From Aliikangiella coralliicola (lineage in GTDB: Bacteria > Pseudomonadota > Gammaproteobacteria > Enterobacterales > Kangiellaceae): 64,000 nucleotides of DNA. The DNA lies in assembly GCF_007004725.1 (NCBI RefSeq), contig NZ_ML660168.1:186001-250000 (forward strand), read 5' to 3'. Under the pieces are notes generated by a model, which saw nothing but the letters and a program-made list of their open reading frames with translations, ran no database searches and was not told where the DNA came from. Shown here piece by piece: positions 55,795-64,000 of this stretch (positions within the stretch are counted from its first letter, which is position 1; each line of letters opens with the position of its first letter). Both the position numbers and the translations under genes were made by a program.

Positions 55795-58671
55795 ATGAAG
55801 AAGAAATTATTCAAAATAAAGCCTTTGTCGTATGCACTAAAAAGTGCACTTTATGCGGCGGCTGGAATGATGGCATTTAATGTCGCATCCATCCAAGCTG
55901 CAGAAGAAGATGAAGCCGCAAGTGACGATAACAAGATTATCGTTACAGGATCACGTTTAAGCAGAACTGATGTTGAAGGCGCAGCACCGGTTCACATCAT
56001 TACTGCCGAAGAAATTGAAGCCAATGGTTTTACAACGGCATTTGAAGCTTTAAAAGCACTGACTCAAGTTAATGGTTCCAATCAAGGAGCTCAAGACGGC
56101 GGTACTTTCACACAGGGCGCTGACTCTCTAAACCTTCGCTCCTTCGGCGCAGGTAGAACGCTGACGTTGGTTAACGGTAGAAGAATGGCAGATTACCCTC
56201 TTCCATTTAACGGTCAAAGTAACATCGTCAATGTTGCTAATATCCCTTCAGTTATGATCGAAAGAATTGAGGTTCTATCATCAGGCGCTTCAGCAATCTA
56301 CGGTTCAGATGCAATAGCAGGCGTATTTAACATCATATTGAAAGACGAAGTCGATGGTCTGCATGCTACAGCACGCTTCGGAGATACCTCCGATGGTGGT
56401 GGCGAAAGCTACAGATTCCAACTTGTTGGTGGACATCAAACTGACAAACTAAATATGGTATACGGACTAGAGTTGTTTAATCGTGAACCAATAATGGCAA
56501 GTGACAGAGACTATATGGACTCTATTCTTGACAATCCTGATGTGATCAATGGTATATCAACTCCAGTAAACTCTCGCTCGTTTCTCGTTCTAGATCCATT
56601 TGATATTGATGGTGATGGCTCTCGATATATTGACCCAGGCCAAGCAACTTGTGACACACTTTCACATTTAGCAAACGGCACTATCGAGTATTCAACACGA
56701 CCAGGCGCGGGTAATTTCTGTGGGACCGCTTATGACATAGGTTTTAGTAGTATCCGTAACGCGAAAGACAACGTAACAGGCTACTTAAATTTATCATACG
56801 AATTAAACTCTTCTCACGAGTTATTCGCGACTATGGTGGTAACCGACTCAAGAACCGAATTTAATACAGGAACTACCTATTGGGCTTATTCTGGCGAATC
56901 AGGTATCGGAGATAACTACTTCCTAAATTCCGCTTCTCCCGATTTAGCAGGAATAGGTGGTCGACCAGAATACTGGCAAAGGCTTATTACACCTGAAGAA
57001 ACATCGAATAACGATAATAGATTTTCAGAAACAGCAATTGACATTACCATTGGTGCTAATGGTGAATTTTTTGGTGGGTTTGACTACGAAGCTTCTTTAA
57101 GCATTTCACAATACGACTTAACAAGAAAACGTCGTTTGATTGATGCTGCCACTGCAGATGCTTTCTTTTTAGGTGCGCAACAAGGAACAGCAAACTTCGG
57201 CCAAGGAACATGGAACGTATTCAACGCTGACATATCCAGACTTTATCAACCGCTAACCACCGCAGAATATGATTCTATTACTGGTATCGACAAAACCACA
57301 GCGGACTCTAAAAATGTCTCGACAACATTGGTATTAACCAACGAAGATATTTTCGAAATGCCTGCGGGTTCTGCCGGTTTAGCGTTAGTCGTTGAAGCAG
57401 CAACTCAAGAATATGAAATTAATCTTGATCCAAAATTAATCAACGGCGAATGGTTCGGATTTACCGGAACAGGCGGTGGCGGTGAGCGTGACCGATATGC
57501 ACTTGGCGCTGAATTTAAAGTTCCTTTAACTGAAGATTTGCAAGCCACCTTTGCAGCTCGCTGGGATAAATATGACGACGAGACCAATGTTGACGACGCC
57601 ACAACTTTTAATATTGGGTTAGAGTATCGTCCGATTGAAAGCCTATTAATCAGAGGAAGTTATTCAACCAGTTTCCGCGCGCCAGACATGCATTACGTAT
57701 ACGCTGCACCGAGTGGTTACTTCGCAAACGTGACAGACCAATATTTATGTCGTCGTGATCAATTAGCTGAAATCACACTACCTAACGGAAATCTCGATTA
57801 CAACCTTTGTACACTCAATGCAAGTGTAGATGGTGTTGGTTTAGACGGAACCTACAACATTGAAGGTGCTCGCCAGGGTTCAACTTTCCTTGAAGAGGAA
57901 GAAGGCGAATCAGCAACTATCGGTTTTGTTTTTGACTTTACCGATGACATGAGTCTAACAGTTGATTACTACCAAATTAAGCTTGAAAACGCGGTACGTG
58001 ATCGAAGCAGAGCAAGTTTGTTAGAAGTTGAGGCTGATTGCCGACTTGGTGTAACAACAGGTGGTAACTCTGTCGATATTAATTCTGCAGAATGTCAAAA
58101 TGTACTAAGTTTAATCACACGAAATACAGCTAACGGCACAATTACACAAGAGTTCATTGACTCAATTGTTACTGGCCCTATTAACGCTGCACTTCGTGAA
58201 ACTTCAGGTTTTGATGTCGCTTATAACTACAGACTTGTTACTGACTCAATCGGTGATTTTGCATTCAGAGTGAACTACAACATTACTGATTCTGACGAAG
58301 ACCAGCAGTTTGCCGGCGACGAAGTTCGTGACAGACGTCACCACAAACAGTTCTTTGACTTCAGAAGTCAGGTTAATGTGTCTGCTAACTGGAAAATCGA
58401 TGACTGGAGCACAACATTGTTTGCTCACTACACTGGTTCTGTTCCAAACTGGGCAGAAACAGACAGATGTTGTGAAGTTACAACCTATAACCTTTCTGTT
58501 GCCTATCAAGCAACTGATGATTTGAAAGTAGGTTTATTTGTTAAGAACTTACTGGATGAAAATCCTCAGCAAGATTCTACATTCAACACCTACCCATACT
58601 ACCAAACAGGTCAGTATGACGGTTATGGTCGCGAATATAGCTTGCAGTTTGATTATGCTTTCGGAGAATAA
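55795..58671 (+). CDS. TonB-dependent receptor 3
   Basis: 958 residues, outer membrane. The signal peptide ends near VASIQAAEED. It has NKIIVTGSRLSR, a plug (about 50-180, with SLNLRSFGAGRTLTLVNGRRM and IERIEVLSSGASAIYGSDAIAGVFNI, cited by ends), and a barrel with the motif SFRAPDM. It belongs with receptors 1 and 4 rather than 2. The last residues are FDYAFGE: the expected terminal Phe is followed by Gly-Glu, which is unusual for a beta-barrel signal. Several Cys pairs are predicted in loops. ATG 55795 is behind TAGGG. It follows the triple repeat. Confidence 0.93.
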   Translation: MKKKLFKIKPLSYALKSALYAAAGMMAFNVASIQAAEEDEAASDDNKIIVTGSRLSRTDVEGAAPVHIITAEEIEANGFTTAFEALKALTQVNGSNQGAQDGGTFTQGADSLNLRSFGAGRTLTLVNGRRMADYPLPFNGQSNIVNVANIPSVMIERIEVLSSGASAIYGSDAIAGVFNIILKDEVDGLHATARFGDTSDGGGESYRFQLVGGHQTDKLNMVYGLELFNREPIMASDRDYMDSILDNPDVINGISTPVNSRSFLVLDPFDIDGDGSRYIDPGQATCDTLSHLANGTIEYSTRPGAGNFCGTAYDIGFSSIRNAKDNVTGYLNLSYELNSSHELFATMVVTDSRTEFNTGTTYWAYSGESGIGDNYFLNSASPDLAGIGGRPEYWQRLITPEETSNNDNRFSETAIDITIGANGEFFGGFDYEASLSISQYDLTRKRRLIDAATADAFFLGAQQGTANFGQGTWNVFNADISRLYQPLTTAEYDSITGIDKTTADSKNVSTTLVLTNEDIFEMPAGSAGLALVVEAATQEYEINLDPKLINGEWFGFTGTGGGGERDRYALGAEFKVPLTEDLQATFAARWDKYDDETNVDDATTFNIGLEYRPIESLLIRGSYSTSFRAPDMHYVYAAPSGYFANVTDQYLCRRDQLAEITLPNGNLDYNLCTLNASVDGVGLDGTYNIEGARQGSTFLEEEEGESATIGFVFDFTDDMSLTVDYYQIKLENAVRDRSRASLLEVEADCRLGVTTGGNSVDINSAECQNVLSLITRNTANGTITQEFIDSIVTGPINAALRETSGFDVAYNYRLVTDSIGDFAFRVNYNITDSDEDQQFAGDEVRDRRHHKQFFDFRSQVNVSANWKIDDWSTTLFAHYTGSVPNWAETDRCCEVTTYNLSVAYQATDDLKVGLFVKNLLDENPQQDSTFNTYPYYQTGQYDGYGREYSLQFDYAFGE

Positions 58672-58701
58672 TCACTTAGGTTAAGCGTTTTTAAGAAACG
58701 T

Positions 58702-58741
58702 ACAAAAAGCCGGTTAGCGAATGTTAATCGGCTTTTTTGTT
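58702..58741 (+). terminator. Terminator after TonB receptor 3
   Basis: AAAAAGCCG (58704-58712) pairs with CGGCTTTTT (about 58729-58737) with short inner pairing, and a T run follows on the plus strand. About 35 bp after the stop. Confidence 0.75.
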
Positions 58742-58938
58742 GCTTTGATGAAACACTCTGGACTCTAGGCCGCTGCTGTCAATAGAATGTCTTTTCGACT
58801 TAGCTTAACTACAAACTACCCGCGTGAAGAGCTCTCCTACAGACTTTGATTCACTCAACGATTTATCAAATATCAATATAAGAAAATCATTCCAATCAAA
58901 TAAGGCTTCGTCTGTAAAGGGCGTTAAGCTAAGCTACC

Positions 58939-59442
58939 CTAATTATTTGCAGATACCAGCTTTAAAACGTCACAGATAAACGATGTTTTTTCTCGCGTGT
59001 ATTTTTCTCTATCGCCATTAGATTCTCTCGCAAGCTGACGTTTTAAGGCTGCATATTCTTGGGCAACGATGGGATGAGAACGCAAGTAGTCGCGAAATGC
59101 CAATCTCTCAAACCACAATTTACTTTCAAAAGGAACAAGATGAAGGTGGTGCGTCCTGATTTCGGGGGATGGCTTACAAAACCAATGCATTACATCGCCT
59201 TTGTAGGGATGATAACAATAGCCATTGACTTCCATTATTTGTATCGCTTTTTTTGAAGATTCAAGAGTTTTTACACCTACCATGATATCAATAACAGGTT
59301 TTGCAGCCAGCCCTTTAACAGCTGTACTTCCAACATGTTCAATGGTTCCGTGAATGAAATCTTCGAGTAAGGAGCCTATAAAGCGTCTCTCTTCATCAAA
59401 CATATCAGGCCAATCAGGGTTGTATTCTAGTATTGATATCAT
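58939..59442 (-). CDS. GrpB family protein (UPF0157)
   Basis: 167 residues of the GrpB/UPF0157 family, which has a nucleotidyltransferase-like fold but no settled function. The marks are YNPDWPDMFDEERRFI, HGTIEHVGSTAVKGLAAKPVIDIMVGV (regions about 8-60), GDVMHWFCKP and THHLHLVPF. The VGSTAV and DIMV parts fit the catalytic GS...D pattern of the fold. It seems monocistronic, between receptors 3 and 4, and may not belong to the same pathway. Confidence 0.88.
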   Translation of the reverse strand: MISILEYNPDWPDMFDEERRFIGSLLEDFIHGTIEHVGSTAVKGLAAKPVIDIMVGVKTLESSKKAIQIMEVNGYCYHPYKGDVMHWFCKPSPEIRTHHLHLVPFESKLWFERLAFRDYLRSHPIVAQEYAALKRQLARESNGDREKYTREKTSFICDVLKLVSANN

Positions 59443-59530
59443 CGCTTTCTACTGTAATTTCTATTAATCATAATAGTAACACCTCAATACCTGATTACTT
59501 TTACAAATGTCGATCACTTAATAAATGAAA

Positions 59531-59563
59531 TAAAAAAAGCCCCATCAAAGATGAGGCTTTTAA
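59531..59563 (-). terminator. Terminator after TonB receptor 4
   Basis: AAAGCC and CATC pair with GATG and GGCTTT around AAA (about 59536-59560), with a T run on the minus strand. It is about 26 bp after the stop of receptor 4. Confidence 0.8.
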
Positions 59564-59588
59564 ATGGCTAACTGACTAACTTAAGAAG

Positions 59589-62363
59589 TTAGAAAGAAAC
59601 AGTGTAAGTAACTGAGTACTCTCTGCCAATCGGGTTAGAATAACCACCATTGTTGAAGAACCAAGGCCAGTTATTATTGGTCGGATCTTCTGCTGGGTCT
59701 TCGTTAAACACGTTGTTAATACCAAGGCTTACTCTGCCCGCGTCGCCGAAATCATATCGACCACTGATATTAGTTAATGCATAAGTATCGATAAACTCAT
59801 CAGCAGTACAGTTAACACCATTAACGCCGCACATTTCATCTACCCAAACATAACGAACCGTCGCTCCCCAGTTATCTCTAGTCCAATCAACCGTCAGGTT
59901 GAAACGATAGTCAGGTTGAGTCGCGATACCCGTATTTTCAACTACAGGAGAGGTTTCATTGAACTGAGTTTCAAATGAATCAACGTAAGCCAACTCACCC
60001 TTGAACTTAAATTCACCAGCTTGTTCCGTAGTCAACTTATAGTTTACTGTAAAGTCAGCGCCCAGAATTTCCTGGAATGACAAGTTACGAGCTGTTGCGG
60101 CGATATTTGCCAAAACACCTTGTGGGTTACGTGAAATGTTCTCACAGAAAATCCCGTTTTGATCACAGCTATCAATAATGAATTGAGGAGTTGGTGTATT
60201 AACAATTTCCTCAAGTCTGATATTGTAAATATCCATGCTGAAATCGAGATCATCCGTTGCTTGCCAAACAATTCCGAAGTTATAGTTTTCACCTTCTTCT
60301 TCTTGTAGCGCAATGTTAGATCCAGTTGTCAATGGAACAGATTGTTCTCTCCAGACTGCTGCCGCTGCGGTAGAACAGAATGCGTTAGCAATTGGAATTC
60401 TTACACCAGGATTATTTGGATCTAAACAGAAGTTAGGATCATTTACAGTTTGGAATGCTGAAGTCGTCGCGCCAAATAAACGTTGCATATCAGGGGCACG
60501 GAAACTTTCACCGGCGGTGAAACGCAGCATCAACTCTTCAATTGGTCGATAAGTAACAGCGATACGAGGACTTACTGCGCTTCCTGTTTCAGACGCATCA
60601 TCGTAGTTATCATGTCTTACAGCAATATCAACTTCTAATTGATCCGTCACAGGTAACGCAATCTCAAAACCTATGCCGGTATGATCTCTCTCACCCGCGC
60701 CAGCTGAACTACCATCAAAGGCATCACCAGCTAGTGAAATTGGATCAGCTGTATTAAAGAAACTTTCACGCTGAAAATCTGAGAACACCGCGAACTGGGC
60801 ATTACCGCCACTTAGCTCAAAAGGTAGCTCGCCAGAAATCTGGAAGTCCGCACTGAAGTTGTCAGATTCTGCTTCACGAAGTGAATCAAAACTAACGCTA
60901 TCAATCACTGACTGCGGAATAATCTGGAATAAATCCAACCCGTTGGTCACAGCATTGTTGAACGATGAGCTAATAATGTTACGTCGTTTATTAGTAAAAC
61001 GAATTTTATTGTAACTAATAGAAGCTTCCCAATCGTACATTGCATCACCGAAACTTCCTTCAAGACCAATCAGGACATTAACGCCATCATTACGAAGTTG
61101 ACCAGTTCTGTCTCCAAACTCAAATAAACGACGACGGAAGAAACCATCACGCTCATTTGCAGTTCCAGTTGTTGGGTTGTTAGCGGAACCAGCAGGAACA
61201 AGACCCCAAATATAATCTGGAGAACCATCTGCTAAAAATCCAAAATCAGTACCAGCTAACACTGTACCCGCCGCTGAAGGAGCAACAGTTGTCAAGTTAC
61301 TTCCTGGCTGCTGTCCGCCCCACCACGCATTGTAGTAGTTTGGCTCAAGATTTGTTCGAGTTTCATAAGTCGAGAAACCTGCACGAACATATCCACTCAA
61401 GTCTGGCGTGAATTCTCTATCGACTCTTACCGACAAGGCTGCGCGCTCATTCTCAGGGAACAATTGGCGATGCTGAGTTCGGTTGTAGCGGCAGAAATCA
61501 CCAGGAATTCCGGTATTAACCAATCTGCTACCTAGTGGATCATTTGGATCACCACAAAGTGGGTAGGCGATAGTTTCAGTTGAAAAGTCAGGGTTAACAG
61601 CTTGGAAACTTGCACCACCAGAACTTAACACACCTCTTGGGTTAGCAAGATCTGAAGCAGCATAATCTCGCTGGCTTGCCGCCAGTTCATCGTTATGTTG
61701 ATATTCTGCTATAACGTTCACAGTTGTTTTACCGCTAGTTGCGCCAGCAACAACAGAAACACGTTCATTTTGATAGCCGCCGTCAGACGTATCGCCTAAG
61801 CGTACAGAAACTTCGGTTCCTTCAAAATCTTTTCGGGTGATAACATTGATTACACCAGAAATTGCATCAGATCCGTAAATAGCCGATGCACCATCGGTCA
61901 AAATTTCAACCCTTTCTATCATTGATGCCGGAATCGCTGATAAATCAACAAAGTTACTGGTTCCAGAATTCGCTACTGGATAAATGGGAATTCGCTTGCC
62001 ATCGATCAAGGTCAATGAGCGACCGTTACCGAAGCCACGCAAGTTAACTGATGATGCACCAGGTACAAACCCGAATGTGAAACTTTGGTCTACTGAACCA
62101 CCAGTGTTTTGTGCCAAAGAGTCCAATGCATCTTGTAAGGTTGAATAACCTTGGTTATCCATATCTTCTCTAGTGATAACAACAACAGGTGACGCGCCTT
62201 GTGCATCGATTCTTTTAATTCGACTACCTGTTATTACAATTTTTTGATCGTCTTCACTTTCTTCCGCTGCTTGTACTCCCGGAACAGCGAGAATAGCAAT
62301 TCCAAGTGCAGCAATACTTGAACGTACTGCTTTTGAAATTGGTGAGTAATTATGTACTTTCAT
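59589..62363 (-). CDS. TonB-dependent receptor 4
   Basis: 924 residues, outer membrane. The signal peptide ends near PGVQAAEES. It has QKIVITGSRIKR, a plug (about 45-175, with SSVNLRGFGNGRSLTLIDGKR) and a barrel with ESFRAPDMQRLFG. The end, NWPWFFNNGGYSNPIGREY, is nearly the same as in receptor 1, and the last residue is Phe, as is usual for barrels. It is probably a duplicate of receptor 1. ATG 62363 has GAGG upstream. A triple repeat lies 174-200 bp upstream. The ligand is unknown. Confidence 0.93.
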   Translation of the reverse strand: MKVHNYSPISKAVRSSIAALGIAILAVPGVQAAEESEDDQKIVITGSRIKRIDAQGASPVVVITREDMDNQGYSTLQDALDSLAQNTGGSVDQSFTFGFVPGASSVNLRGFGNGRSLTLIDGKRIPIYPVANSGTSNFVDLSAIPASMIERVEILTDGASAIYGSDAISGVINVITRKDFEGTEVSVRLGDTSDGGYQNERVSVVAGATSGKTTVNVIAEYQHNDELAASQRDYAASDLANPRGVLSSGGASFQAVNPDFSTETIAYPLCGDPNDPLGSRLVNTGIPGDFCRYNRTQHRQLFPENERAALSVRVDREFTPDLSGYVRAGFSTYETRTNLEPNYYNAWWGGQQPGSNLTTVAPSAAGTVLAGTDFGFLADGSPDYIWGLVPAGSANNPTTGTANERDGFFRRRLFEFGDRTGQLRNDGVNVLIGLEGSFGDAMYDWEASISYNKIRFTNKRRNIISSSFNNAVTNGLDLFQIIPQSVIDSVSFDSLREAESDNFSADFQISGELPFELSGGNAQFAVFSDFQRESFFNTADPISLAGDAFDGSSAGAGERDHTGIGFEIALPVTDQLEVDIAVRHDNYDDASETGSAVSPRIAVTYRPIEELMLRFTAGESFRAPDMQRLFGATTSAFQTVNDPNFCLDPNNPGVRIPIANAFCSTAAAAVWREQSVPLTTGSNIALQEEEGENYNFGIVWQATDDLDFSMDIYNIRLEEIVNTPTPQFIIDSCDQNGIFCENISRNPQGVLANIAATARNLSFQEILGADFTVNYKLTTEQAGEFKFKGELAYVDSFETQFNETSPVVENTGIATQPDYRFNLTVDWTRDNWGATVRYVWVDEMCGVNGVNCTADEFIDTYALTNISGRYDFGDAGRVSLGINNVFNEDPAEDPTNNNWPWFFNNGGYSNPIGREYSVTYTVSF

Positions 62364-62536
62364 TTTTTTTCCTCATGAGACTTCAGTTGAGTTAAATCCC
62401 TAATGTGAGATTTGTTATTTGCCTGTCATAACTCGACTACTTTTATTTATTATGTTTATGCTTTTCTTTTTTTATTTACTGAATCCAAGCAAGCTATATA
62501 AAACTAAATATATCTTGGTCTAACAAGTTCAAACAT

Positions 62537-62563
62537 ATTGAATTTACATTGAGTAATCATTGA
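62537..62563 (-). promoter_or_regulatory. Triple direct repeat upstream of receptor 4
   Basis: On the plus strand ATTGA begins at 62537, 62548 and 62559, exactly 11 bp apart; on the minus strand these read TCAAT. The element matches that before receptor 3 at about 22 of 31 positions. It lies 174-200 bp before the start codon of receptor 4. Confidence 0.65.
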
Positions 62564-62786
62564 ATAAAGCTTTACCTAAATAGAAATTACTATTCACAAA
62601 AGCCGATGTGGAAAAAATTCATTTCAATTTGCAATAAAAATTTCAGCTAAAATTTTGATTAACATATCAACAGTTTTTTAATAAATCGCTATAAATAGGC
62701 TAAATTACGCACAATTCAAAATCCTCAATTAATAATTTAGATGATGAACAAAAATTAATTTTATGATTTTTAGATTGAAAAAAATT

Positions 62787-62803
62787 ATTGAATAATTATT
62801 GAA
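62787..62803. promoter_or_regulatory. Paired ATTGAA repeats, distal site
   Basis: Two ATTGAA copies 11 bp apart (62787 and 62798), between receptor 4 and oxyR. A related ATTGAA at 62774 is 13 bp away. It may serve receptor 4, oxyR or both. Confidence 0.4.
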
Positions 62804-63015
62804 TTTATATCGGCAAAATATTTTATTCACAAAAATTATGGAACTAGAATTGGGCTAGATTGTCATCGCAAAAATCGAATATTTCTAAATGAAATATTTT
62901 TATTTGATAATGAGTTTACGCTACGGAAATAACAAGAAATTAAAAGATTTATTCAATTTTAAATAAATAAAAATTAGCTGGTTTTCTTCTGGCAAAAAAC
63001 AATTGAATTTAGAGA

Positions 63016-63044
63016 TTGCAGTAAGTCCATTATAGTTTTATCAT
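63016..63044 (+). promoter_or_regulatory. Candidate oxyR promoter
   Basis: TTGCAG (63016-63021) and TATCAT (63039-63044) are separated by 17 bases, as in sigma-70 promoters. The -35 box is weak. It is 31 bp before the start codon. Confidence 0.4.
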
Positions 63045-63074
63045 ATCAAAAAACACTAACTCTATAAATCAACT

Positions 63075-64000
63075 ATGACTCTTAACGAATTGAGATATGT
63101 TGTCGCTGTCGCTCAAACACAGCACTTTAGTAAAGCGGCAGACTCTTGCCATGTCAGTCAGCCCAGTTTGAGCATCGCAATCAGAAAACTGGAAGAAGAA
63201 CTTGGAATAACCATATTCCAGCGGGGCAAACGCCAGGTTGAGGTGACTCCTGAAGGAGAAACCGTGGTTCAGCAAGCCCAAAAGGTCATCGAAGAGGCAG
63301 AAAAGCTGACTTATTTGAAAACGGTGCAAAAAAATCCCCTGGAAGGTGTTTTAAAAATTGGCGCAATTTTTACTATTGGACCCTACCTGTTTCCCTCACT
63401 TATCCCTTACATTCGCCAGCATTTCCCGGAAATGCCTTTGCACATTGACGAAGACTACACTGAAAACCTGCGAAAAAAGCTACTCAAAGCTGAAATCGAT
63501 ATCGCAGTTCTTGCATTACCTTTCTCAGATCCGGCCATAGAAACCCTTGAAATCTATGATGAAGATTTTATGCCGCTTTTTTATGAAGGCCACCCGTTTG
63601 GCGAAATGCCTGAAATAAAAGTCAACGATGTGCCCAGCAAAGATCTACTAATGCTGGGTAAAGGCAACTGTTTTCGTGATCAAGTAATCGCCGCATGCCC
63701 GACTTGCAGCTCACCAACAAGTAGCGTCGATGATTGGGTCGTTGGCAGTTCTTTAGAAACAATTCGCCACATGGTTGCAATGAAGCTAGGCATAACGGTG
63801 ATGCCTGTTACCGCATTAGCCAAACAAACCGACTACCCGGGTTTAGACTCAAGACCCTTTGCCGAACCAGTGCCTAAAAGACGCATTGTTTTAGCATGGC
63901 GTTCAAGTTTTCCGCGTAAAGAGGCTGTCAAAGTCATTGCTGAGTCATTACAACAAGCCCTGGCAGCTCAAGTTGATCTACTCCCTTTGAAGTTAGAGCG
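63075..64000 (+). CDS. oxyR: Hydrogen peroxide regulator OxyR (3' partial)
   Basis: About 308 residues are visible up to the window end, so the C-terminus may be missing by a few residues. A LysR-type helix-turn-helix is at residues 1-60 (MTLNELRYVVAVAQ...FSKAADSCHVSQPSLS). The redox Cys are at positions 199 and 208 (CFRDQVIAAC), the same numbers as in Escherichia OxyR, which form a disulfide on oxidation by peroxide. An extra Cys at 211 follows. It is divergent from receptor 4. Identity is firm from these Cys and the HTH. Confidence 0.95.
   Translation, partial: MTLNELRYVVAVAQTQHFSKAADSCHVSQPSLSIAIRKLEEELGITIFQRGKRQVEVTPEGETVVQQAQKVIEEAEKLTYLKTVQKNPLEGVLKIGAIFTIGPYLFPSLIPYIRQHFPEMPLHIDEDYTENLRKKLLKAEIDIAVLALPFSDPAIETLEIYDEDFMPLFYEGHPFGEMPEIKVNDVPSKDLLMLGKGNCFRDQVIAACPTCSSPTSSVDDWVVGSSLETIRHMVAMKLGITVMPVTALAKQTDYPGLDSRPFAEPVPKRRIVLAWRSSFPRKEAVKVIAESLQQALAAQVDLLPLKLE

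Larger units (their letters stand above)
62364..63074. other. Large AT-rich region between receptor 4 and oxyR
   Basis: 711 very AT-rich bases with divergent promoters. It carries the triple repeat at 62537-62563, a pair of ATTGAA repeats 11 bp apart at 62787 and 62798, and a likely oxyR promoter at 63016-63044. No ORF was seen. Confidence 0.6.

Noticed and set aside
1-64000. tRNA, CRISPR, insertion sequence and prophage features
   Set aside because: I looked for T-loop-like sequences, regularly spaced identical repeats, transposase motifs and phage genes and saw none; a tRNA or repeat finder should confirm this.

Overview
The window comes from a marine-type gammaproteobacterium with low to moderate GC. 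The evidence is the leuS-lptE-holA-nadD-rsfS-rlmH-mrdA-rodA-mltB-rlpA-dacA-ybeD-lipB-lipA block, an attenuated ilvGMEDA operon, rpsO-pnp, and many TonB receptors of the type common in Alteromonadales and Kangiellaceae. A Kangiellaceae-like host is only an inference. I found no tRNA, rRNA, CRISPR, insertion sequence or prophage.

Layout: (1) 1-5757, an ABC exporter of the MacB/FtsX class (ATPase cut by the window edge, two permeases) followed by a sigma-54 response regulator and an intramembrane-sensing histidine kinase. (2) 5779-8785, a PaiB-like flavin protein, a secreted S41 protease lipoprotein and a small lipoprotein. (3) 8859-23549, a long minus-strand housekeeping block for lipoate synthesis, cell elongation and peptidoglycan remodelling, ribosome silencing, NAD synthesis, DNA polymerase delta subunit, LPS transport and leucyl-tRNA synthetase. 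(4) 23897-28093, a 1398-residue membrane protein of unknown function that carries a copy of the N-terminal motif of TonB receptors. (5) 28317-30316, an ArsR regulator with two SRPBCC proteins and a thioredoxin-like lipoprotein. (6) 30502-37117, ilvGMEDA with an unannotated ilvL leader peptide and a complete attenuator. (7) 37580-44326, an acyltransferase, a metallo-hydrolase, ppnN, pnp and rpsO, the last two with RNA structures that look autoregulatory. (8) 44545-62363, an accessory island with four large TonB-dependent receptors, two sulfotransferases (one with TPRs), a methyltransferase, a stand-alone OmpR/PhoB-type DNA-binding protein and a GrpB protein. (9) 63075 to the end, oxyR, cut by the window edge.

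The strongest unexplained signal is in the island. The promoters of three receptors carry triple TTCAAT-type direct repeats spaced 10 or 11 bp, the spacing used by OmpR/PhoB-family winged-helix proteins, and exactly such a protein is encoded between two of these receptors next to a sulfotransferase. Together they look like a small regulon for uptake, and perhaps modification, of an unknown substrate. Other notable items are the ilv attenuator, a 20-bp stem in the pnp leader that pairs fully only as pnp-sense RNA, paired ArsR operators, and the TonB-box-like motif in the giant membrane protein.
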